A DNA stretch of 64,000 bases from Macrothele yani (Eukaryota > Arthropoda > Arachnida > Araneae > Macrothelidae), in the NCBI GenBank assembly GCA_039090855.1, contig CM077034.1:229447505-229511504 (forward strand), written 5' to 3'. The notes under the pieces are model-generated. The model ran no database searches, was not told the DNA's origin, and worked only from the letters and a program-made list of their open reading frames with translations. A program made the position numbers and the translations under genes. This document shows, piece by piece, positions 56,950-64,000 of the stretch; the first letter of the stretch is position 1; the number at the start of each line of letters is the position of its first letter.

Positions 56950-58141
56950 ACACTATGTACCAACAAGTAATTGGACACCTGTAATAGCAAAGGAAAACGA
57001 AGTTTATTCACCTTCAATAGTTGGTGGAGCCTCCACGAGCGGCGATTACAGCTGCGACCCTCCGGGGCATACTCTCAACCAGGCATTGTACGACGGCTAG
57101 CGGTATTTTCTTCCACTCGGCTTGGAGAAGACAGGTCAGTTCCTTCACCGATATCGGACGGTGGGGGCACCCCTTAAGTCGACGCTCCAACTCGTCCCAG
57201 AGGTGCTCGATAGGGTTAAAGTCCGGGGCCAGTCCATTCGATTAACCGCATTGTCACCATACCAAGCCATGGTGGACCTCGCAACATGACAGGTGGCATT
57301 GTCATCCTGAAAGTAACGTGGGTCCACCCCGTAAAACTGCCACAACGTAGGAAGCGCATGGTCATCCAAAATGGTGCAGTAGGTCTCGGCGTTGAGTCTA
57401 CCAGGAATTGCGACCAAGGGTCCCGTGCCATACCAGGAGAAACACCCCCATATTATAATTCCACTGCCGCCGAACTTCACAGTTGGCACAATACATTCCG
57501 GCAGGAGGCGTTCTCCAGGCAGACGCCAAACCCAGACCCGGCCATCCGAACAGTAGAGGGTGAACCTTGATTCGTCGCTCCAGAGAACCTGTTTCCACTG
57601 TCGATGATCTTTGCACCACGTTAGCCGAGCAGCGCTATTGGACTTGGTGATCAAAGGCTTGCGGGCGGCAGCACGTCCATGATAACCGAGCAGATGGGCT
57701 TCCTTACGGATGGTATTCATCGAAAGAACACTCCCGGATGCCTGTTGAAACTCCTCACGGATGTGGCCCATCGATTTGGTGCGGTTCTTCCGAATTTCTC
57801 TGGCCAGCACCCGTCGGTCTCTAACTCCCAGTTTTGTGGGTCTGCCGGGTCGGGGTCACATTCCGACAGTCACCTCTCATCTTCCACTTGCCAATCACGT
57901 AGGCCACTGTCGATTTTGGGTACTTCAACTTGCTGGATATGTCATCGGCCATTTGTGTGATACCCGACGATTACACCTTTCTCGAAATCAGAGAGCTCCG
58001 AACTGCGTGGCATCTCGCACGTGACTGGTTGCATTGTTGTTTCCCCACACGATATTTAACGGCGGCGGCCGTGACGTGTATCAGGACCGCAGATATCGTC
58101 GATTGCAGGGGTGTCCAATTACTTGTTGGTAGATAGTATAG
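56950..58141 (-). mobile_element. Tc1-like element with matched ITRs
   Basis: The left end CACTATGTACCAACAAGTAA (from 56951) and the reverse complement of the right end (CCAACAAGTAATTGGACACC is shared) define inverted repeats of about 28 bp with a few differences. The enclosed ~1.2 kb is the usual Tc1 length and carries one transposase pseudogene. Confidence 0.88.
57000..58013 (-). pseudogene. Tc1-like transposase pseudogene (DD34E type)
   Basis: Minus strand. MPRSSELSDFEKGVIVGYHT begins near 58013 (HTH). A stop and frame shift around 57930-57820 separate it from an open 222-codon stretch: [31 protein letters not shown] (first Asp), [20 protein letters not shown] and [14 protein letters not shown] (second Asp). 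A frameshift near 57230 breaks the third block; in the next frame the [11 protein letters not shown] equivalent (Glu) and a C-terminus ending RGGSTNY are readable. The order and catalytic blocks are complete, so the gene died by a few small lesions and not by truncation. Confidence 0.85.
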
Positions 58142-58610
58142 TTTTACACACCTTTCATTGGCTTGAGTATGACTAGGGCAGTAGCGTATATTCGAGGCTA
58201 GCCAAGCTAGCTGCGAAGCCCATAGAATGCACAAATAAAAGTCAATTAAATATTCACAAATAAAAGTCAATTATCAACGGTATTAAGACGTGTCAATGCT
58301 TTCGCTGAGAAAAAAACACACGTGAGGATTCACTTCTTTGAGTCAGTCTGGCCAGCGAAAACCGACGGCATAACACAACCAGCTCTTCCAGAGTCTTAGC
58401 TGTTGTAATTCGAAGGCCTTCCATACGGCCACCTGCTAGTGTTTCCATGACAACATTAATGAGCAGGAAGAGGGGGAATGGGCCATTGCTTTGGGCAACG
58501 GTTCACTCAGAAAAGAGAAGACTTCGACTACCTCGGTCACTCGTAACAGCACGTGTTTCACGAGAATTGTTTCAGTTTGTGTGAAGTGTCAATGAATTAA
58601 AATCAGTGAT
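58142..58610. other. Unassigned spacer with a short direct repeat
   Basis: ACAAATAAAAGTCAATTA occurs twice in tandem (58231 and 58256). No gene recognised. The right half may be the upstream part of the hAT relic that follows. Confidence 0.35.
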
Positions 58611-58614
58611 ATTA

Positions 58615-58785
58615 TATCTTAAATTCGTGGCTTTGTTGGATTCGAACTGTTTTTATAAATCTTGTGAAAGTCAGAACTTAAAGAACTCTATGCTTCAAAT
58701 TTTGATACAGCTCGAACAAAAAAATGAACTGAAGGTGTTTTATTCCCTTGATGAATACAGAAACAAATCAGTGAGAGACGTTACT
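58615..58785 (+). pseudogene. hAT-family transposase relic, left part
   Basis: The plus strand encodes LKFVALLDSNCFYKSCESQN and LEQKNELKVFYSLDEYRNKS. This resembles the region of hAT transposases (ZMYM-like group) ahead of the C-terminal dimerisation domain, where an NELxVxYS segment is typical. It stops at the RTE tail near 58788; the C-terminal dimerisation segment resumes at 61128. Only a small piece of the gene is left. Confidence 0.55.
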
Positions 58786-58819
58786 TGTTGCATCATCATC
58801 AACAGCCATTATCAATTCA

Positions 58820-61127
58820 CTGCTGGATGAAGGTCTCCCTAAGTTTCTTCCACAATTCTGTTTCTTGAGCCTGTCTCCTTCACGTCACTCCAGCATGCTT
58901 TCAAATATCAACCATCCATCTCCCATGGGGTCTTCTTGTGAGTCCTTTCCTGTCTCTCGGTATCCAGTCTAAAATTTCGGTTGTACATCGGTGGTCCGTT
59001 CTTCTGGCAACATGTCCAGCCCATTGCCATTTCACTGATTTCACTCTGGTCATGATGTCGTCTATTCCTGTCATTTTCCTTATCCACACGTTCCTCTTCT
59101 TATCTTCCTGGTTACACCAAGCATGCATCTCTCCAGGCTATTTTGAGTTGTCTGCAGTCTTTGTATGTCTTTTTTAGTTAAGGTCCATGTCTCTGCTCCC
59201 TGCGTAAGCACTGGCAGGATGCATTGATTAAACACTTTTCTTTTAAGGCATAATGGCATGTATGCCATTGAAAATTGTACAGTTTCTTCCAAAAGCTCTC
59301 CATCCAAGTTTTATACGCCGATTAATTTCTTCATCAATGTGGCTTTCACTTGATATCTGCTGCCCAAGATAAATGTAGGTATTGGTTGTCTCAAGTTTTT
59401 CCTCGCCAATCGATAAATCTCCATTTCTTGTAAAAGCATTGTATATCACTTTTGTCTTCTGAAAGTTCATTTTTAATCCCACTTCTTTACTCTTGTCAGC
59501 AAGTTCCTGGATCATACTCTGCAGCTCTAATGGGGTAGTTGCAAAAATGACTACGTCATCAGCAAAACGAAGGTGGGTTAGATAATCTCCATTAATTTTT
59601 ATCCCCTTGTTTTCCCAGCTCAGCGACTGAAAGACACCCTCCAATGTAGCATTAAAGAGCTTCGGAGATATGGTGTCACCTTGTCTCACTCCCTTTCCAA
59701 TTTTTATGTGTGTTGTATTTTCCAACAGTCGAATCTTTGCACTTGCATTTTCATAGATGTTATTAATAATATTATTGTATGCATCTTCAATACCGTAGGA
59801 TTTCAGAGCCATTGTAACTGCTGATGGTTTCACCGAATCGAAGGCTTTTTCATAATCGATAAAAGCCATGCACAATGGAAGTTCATATTCCCTCGCTCTT
59901 TCAATTTGTTCTCTCAGTACGTGGATATGATCTATTGTGCTGTAGCCACTCCTGAATCCAGCTTGTTCTCTCGGTTGAGCCATGTCCAGTGCGACCTTCA
60001 AACGGTCTGGAAGAACTTTAGTGAAGATTTTATAAACCACTGATAGGAGGCTGATAGGTCTGTAGTTCCTGAGATCCTCAATGTCACCTTTTTTTATGTA
60101 GCAGGATCATTATAGCGTTGTTCCAATCCTCAGGAATCTTCCCTTCATTAAGGCATCGAGTGAAAATTTGGGCGAGTACTGTTTCGAATTCTCCACTTGC
60201 TTCTTGTATGATGTCTACAGTAATTCCATCTTCTCCTGGAGCTTTTCCCCGCTTCATGTTCTTGATTGCATGTGCAACTTCTGCTGGAAGGACTGGAAGA
60301 ACTCTGGTACTGGTATCTTTCATGATGTCTGGAGTGCATGTATCATCCCTTTCATATAATTTGGAGTAGAAATCTTTCACTCTTGTCAAAATTTCGCCTC
60401 TATTTCTTGTTACAGAACCATCTTCTTTTCTCAGTGCCATAATCTGTTTTCTTCCCTTACTGAGATGTCCCTTTGCTATCTTAAGGCTTTGGTTGTTTTC
60501 AATTGCTTTCCTGAGATGTCCCTTTGCTATCTTAAGGCTTTGGTTGTTTTCAATTGCTTTCCTCACTAGTTCACAGTTGAATTTTCTTAAGTCTTCAGTG
60601 ATATTTTGTCTTACTGTCTTGCATAGCTCTATATATTCCACTTTGGAAGTCACATCTTCTTTAGTTGTCCTCATCTCTCTTCTTTTTTGCATCAACATTT
60701 TGGTTTTTCCTGATAATTTGTTTACATGCAACTTGTTCTTAGACCCAGCTAATTTTGTTGCTGTTTCCATAAGAGCTTTGGTTACTTTTCTGTTAACTTC
60801 AGAGATGTCCACTTCTTCCGATGTTAGGCCTTCTAAAGCAGAGAATCTGTTCTTCAGTTCCAACTTGAAGGTATTATGGTGTTTTTTAAGGTTGGTTATG
60901 TCAATACATTTTGTTTGTCTTATGAGCTTGCCACGTTCCAGTTTAGTGTTGAGGTGCATCTTACATCTCACCAATCTATGGTCACTGCCTGTGTTGAACT
61001 TGTTTAGCACACTGCAGTCTTCTATGACGAATTTTTTGTTACACATAATAAAATCAATTTCACTTGTCATCCCATTTGGATGTCTCCATGTCCATTTCCT
61101 GTGCAGCTTTTTCTTGAAAAACGAGTT
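58820..61127 (-). pseudogene. RTE endonuclease/reverse transcriptase pseudogene
   Basis: Highly similar to the intact 984-codon ORF. It starts inside the endonuclease at FFKKKLHRKWTWRHP, so the N-terminal catalytic residues are lost, but SEIDFIMCN and SDHRLV remain. A 51-bp tandem duplication (60461-60562) repeats KAIENNQSLKIAKGHLR in frame, and a 6-bp insertion adds TS before RVLPVLP. A one-base A insertion near 60090 shifts the frame before the YRPISLLS motif. Motifs A ([11 protein letters not shown]), B ([14 protein letters not shown]) and C (FADD) follow intact. Frameshifts near 59280 and 59100 break the C-terminus. Confidence 0.9.
60461..60562 (-). repeat. 51-bp tandem duplication inside the RTE pseudogene
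   Basis: Two identical 51-bp blocks, 60461-60511 and 60512-60562, add 17 codons. The intact copy at 10352-13617 has a single block, so this duplication arose in or near this copy. Confidence 0.92.
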
Positions 61128-61301
61128 CATCTATACATAAGGTTGAATAAATTGGACATAGTGTTTAGTGAGGTGTACAGATTAGCAGACCTAATATTAA
61201 AGTTTCCATCAAGAACTGCCAAAAGAAGTTTTTCTGCATTAAAAAGAATCAAGATGCATCTTAGAGCTACACAAGGACATTTACTATATTTGCACTTTTA
61301 A
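61128..61301 (+). pseudogene. hAT-family C-terminal dimerisation segment
   Basis: The plus strand reads LNKLDIVFSEVYRLADLILK, then RTAKRSFSALKRIKMHLRAT. The RSFSALKRIKxxLR block is the signature of the hAT C-terminal dimerisation domain. It ends with a stop after LLYLHF. With 58615-58785 it forms one hAT gene split by the RTE insertion. Confidence 0.8.
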
Positions 61302-61351
61302 GGCATTAAACCCCTGCAAAGTGTGCACAGTTTACGTGCAATTTATTAATG

Positions 61352-61548
61352 ATATACTATTAAAAATCATTAATCACTTACCCTAAAGATCATGGTAATT
61401 CCCATGCACAAACACTTCAAGCACGTCAATTATTGTAATGTTGTTGGCCTTCAAAGGTTTACAGACTCCTTGCTTACGATTCCTTCTTCTGGGGATGAAA
61501 CATCGTATTATTATTATTATTATTATTTTTATTTGCTGAACAACGCTG

Positions 61549-61582
<34 letters not shown>

Positions 61583-62243
61583 CTTTCTAAGCTGTTGTTC
61601 AATTTTTATTATTTTTTGAAAAAAATTATAAAAATTAAACAATAGCTTAGAAAGAAAAAAAGAAAAGAGAGCCGCAATGACAATAGATGGCGCCAGAGAC
61701 ACAGAGATTCAGAGATTGCGACTGGAGCCCGTGCCTCGATGGCTCTGCTCACTTGAGCTGTGGTGGGCGGGTGAGACACACCTGCCTCCTGATGACGACA
61801 GTAGTCTGTTGAAAGCGCTAGAGGATTGTGTGTGAAGGGATGAATGAGGGTGACACTTGCATTGGGAGTGGCAGGGGTTTTGAAACAGATGGAGCATTTT
61901 GTTACTCACAGTTGACAAAGGTTTAACCACCTGGGAATGTAATGTAGTGTATTTAAGTACATAGTTTTTTAACTGAATGTAGGAATGAGTAGTATGCTTG
62001 TGTGGTTTTTATGGAATTGACAAGCTATAGTTAGATCTCATATGGCAGAAAAAAAAACCGGCGTTGTTTGTCTAGCAAATAAAAATAAATAAATAAATAC
62101 GATGTTTCATCCCCAGAAGAAGGAATCGTAAGCAAGGAGTCTGTAAACCTTTGAAGGCCAACAACATTACGATAATTGACGTGCTTGAAGTGTTTGTGGA
62201 TGGAAATTACCATGATCTTTAAGGGTGATTTTTAATAGTATAT
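61352..62243. repeat. Foldback: about 200-bp inverted repeats around a 500-bp centre
   Basis: The left arm 61352-61556 and the right arm 62052-62243 are reverse complements with scattered differences, sharing GATGAAACATCGTA, CTTGCTTACGATTCC and GTTGTTGGCCTTCAAAGG. The centre (61557-62051) has a poly(T) run and a smaller hairpin, then ordinary sequence without a credible gene. It may be a non-autonomous foldback element; its outer ends are not bordered by an obvious target duplication. Confidence 0.8.
61583..61654. repeat. Short hairpin inside the foldback
   Basis: CTTTCTAAGC (from 61583) and GCTTAGAAAG (to 61654) are the ends of an inverted repeat of about 28 bp per arm with a T/A-rich loop. 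Confidence 0.75.
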
Positions 62244-62893
62244 TAAGGATATTTACATTTGAGCAACTTGGCTGATTTGTCAATAGTGAAAAACATTCTT
62301 TTTAAATAAGAAAAAGTACTCGGAAGAAACATTTTTGTGAAAATTATAACACTCAAGTTCACACAAAAGGAAAGAAGAATGGAGTTCATGTACAAATAAG
62401 TGTTCAAATCCTAACCCCCTCATAATTGTTTTGTATTATGTTAATAATAGCATTTACTGAAAATTTAGAAAAAAGTTACTTCTATTACTTAACTAAAAAA
62501 TAAATTTCACACTTAAAAAAAAAAAAACAGTAGGGGGGGGGGGGGGATAGCCCAGGTCTTGAATCGAAGATACACTACTGCTATTGATCCACAAGTACTC
62601 AAACTGTTGTCACATTATTACTCCAAGGATAATTTCAAGGTTAATCAAAAAATGTCTGTGTATTTTATATTCATACAGCATTGCAAATGTCATCAAGCTG
62701 CTTAATTATTCACGTGCTATTTAGAGAATCTATATTTTGAGGTTATTCACCTTTATTCCCTAACTCTTTCAGGAGGTTTTCGTCTCTACACATTTCCAAC
62801 GCGTATTTTTCTCATTTACATCGTGGTTCGAGGCCGCAAAATAAACACACACACACACACACACAAAATAATAATAATAAATAATTTTTTTTC
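62244..62893. other. Unassigned spacer with low-complexity runs
   Basis: Contains an A run followed by a poly(G) tract (62515-62547) and a CA dinucleotide microsatellite (about 62846-62865). No gene seen. Confidence 0.5.
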
Positions 62894-63450
62894 CAACTCA
62901 CGCAAATTTCACTCCCCTTCTTTCTTTTCACAATGACCCAAATTCCGATTCAAAACAATCTACCACAAATATATACAATTGAACTCCCTAAAACACATTA
63001 ATCTAATTAAAACTTCAATCAACGACGGAGAACGGGAAATCAGACGAACCACGCGAGCACTGGGACATTCGCCACATTTCGCGGAGGTGAGGGGTGGAAC
63101 ATCTGTTGCGTCCGCTCCTTGAAAATGGCCGGGGCAGAGGCTGAAAGTGCTAGGATGTTAAGCTTGTTTTCTGAGGGGAGAGAGGCCCTTAACTGTTGAA
63201 TATTGTGGTTGTGTCAGGTATTTGGGTTTATTTTAATTTGGCACTGATGTGCAATTGTAAATAATTTTGGGTTACAGCTTTTTAACTTTGACGTTTTAGG
63301 AAATGTGTAAATAGGTTTTTATTGATTGAAGTTTTAATTAGATTAATGTGTTTTGGGGAGTTCAATTGTATATATTTGTGATAGATTGTTTTGAATCGGA
63401 ATTTGGGTCATAGTGAAATGAAAGGAAGGGAGTGAAATTTGCGTGAGTTG
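62894..63450. repeat. 129-bp inverted repeats flanking a GC-richer 300-bp segment
   Basis: The left arm 62894-63022 is the reverse complement of 63322-63450, with few differences. The arm sequence is part of the 218-bp unit that then repeats to the right, so the left arm is a single inverted unit fragment. The enclosed segment is richer in CpG than its surroundings and holds a short ORF at 63125. Confidence 0.85.
63125..63199 (+). CDS. Possible 24-codon ORF or first exon in a GC-richer segment
   Basis: An ATG in good context (GAAAATGG) opens MAGAEAESARMLSLFSEGRE and closes after LNC. The sequence just upstream (63030-63120) has several CpGs, unlike its surroundings, and could be a promoter. 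No family is recognised. It could be a small upstream ORF, the start of a host gene whose donor I cannot place, or chance. Confidence 0.2.
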   Translation: MAGAEAESARMLSLFSEGREALNC

Positions 63451-64000
63451 AAAAAGATTTTAAAGCTCGCAATTGTAAATAACTTTGGGTTACAGCTTTT
63501 TAACTTTAACGTTTTAGGAAATGTGTAAATAGGTTTTTATTGATTGAAGTTTTAATTAGATTAATGTGTTTTGGGGAGTTCAATTGTATATATTTGTGGT
63601 AGATTGTTTTGAATCTTAATTTGGGTCATAGTGAAATGAAAGGAAGGGAGTGAAATTTGCGTGAGTTGAAAAAGATTTTAAAGCTCGCAATTGTAAATAA
63701 CTTTGGGTTACAGCTTTTTAACTTTGACGTTTTAGGAAATGTGTAAATAGGATTTTATTGATTGAAGTTTTAATTAGATTAATGTGTTTTAGGGAGTTCA
63801 ATTGTATATATTTGTGATAGATTGTTTTAAATCGGAATTTGGGTCATAGTGAAATGAAAGGAAGGGAGTGAAATTTGCGTGAGTTGAAAAAGATTTTAAA
63901 GCTCGCAATTGTAAATAACTTTGGGTTACAGCTTTTTAACTTTGATTTTAGGAAATGTGTAAATAGGTTTTTATTGATTGAAGTTTTAATTAGATTAATG
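63251..64000. repeat. 218-bp tandem array, at least 3.4 copies, running off the right edge
   Basis: AATTGTAAATAA occurs at 63253, 63471, 63689 and 63907, each 218 bp apart. Copies differ by few substitutions and one 3-bp deletion (TTTGATTTTAGG in the last). No coding content. The array continues past the window. Confidence 0.9.

Larger units (their letters stand above)
58788..61127 (-). mobile_element. RTE-type retrotransposon, 5'-truncated copy
   Basis: Minus-strand copy of the same family as 10352-13617. The 3' end with a CATCATCATC (TGA) tail is at about 58790; the 5' end is lost near 61127, in the endonuclease domain. It is inserted in a hAT relic. No clear target duplication was found. 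Confidence 0.9.

Noticed and set aside
61470..61510. Fourth hammerhead-like motif (GGGGATGAAACATCG)
   Set aside because: A weak stem precedes GAAA, but there is no CTGANGA-like core upstream and no PLE coding sequence nearby.
61709..61930. Serine/histidine-rich 73-codon ORF
   Set aside because: Low-complexity composition, no homology recognised, located in the centre of a foldback.

Overview
This is a eukaryotic, almost certainly metazoan, genomic window and most likely from a repeat-rich arthropod. The reasons are a spliced exon of a conserved animal gene, and a dense nested set of mariner/Tc1, pogo, hAT, RTE-type LINE, Penelope-like (PLE) and tRNA-derived SINE elements. I see no operons, ribosome binding sites, rRNA genes or CRISPR array. 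The species cannot be fixed from the sequence.

Layout. 1-3.5 kb: a mariner pseudogene (minus strand) whose transposase segment has expanded into a 96-bp minisatellite, and into which a 5'-truncated PLE has inserted with a 13-bp target duplication. 3.7-6.05 kb: a SINE tail, then a decayed Tc1-like gene carrying an internal array of about 29 copies of a 51-bp coding segment. 6.05-7.05 kb: AT-rich, nothing recognised. 7.1-8.95 kb: a mariner 3' end split by a SINE, then a Tc1 relic split by a deleted mariner. 9.4-9.9 kb: a PLE 3' end. 10.08-14.85 kb: a Tc1-like element containing a full-length RTE retrotransposon with an intact 984-codon ORF and an inverted duplication of its own 5' end. 15.1-16.5 kb: a LINE reverse-transcriptase fragment with a 318-bp segment in three tandem copies. 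16577-16682: the only host coding sequence recognised, one exon of an oxysterol-binding-protein-related protein (ORP9/10/11-like PH domain) with good splice sites.

16726-49263 is one uninterrupted satellite array: about 533 head-to-tail copies of a 61-bp AT-rich unit, half of the window, starting 43 bp inside the intron after that exon. Site variants define multi-unit higher-order blocks.

49.3-64 kb: tRNA-like and SINE sequences; a nearly intact Tc1-like element (50311-52310) with a triplicated 3' end; a mariner N-terminal relic abutting a PLE that has an inverted partial copy of itself; a pogo-like pseudogene; a second Tc1-like pseudogene with matched ITRs; a 5'-truncated RTE inserted in a hAT gene; a large foldback; and an inverted repeat joined to a 218-bp tandem array that runs off the right edge.

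The unifying theme is tandem amplification inside transposon sequence, at unit sizes of 51, 96, 297, 318 and 364 bp, next to a giant intronic 61-bp satellite. The genes do not form a pathway: apart from the exon, every recognised coding region is a mobile-element gene, mostly broken.
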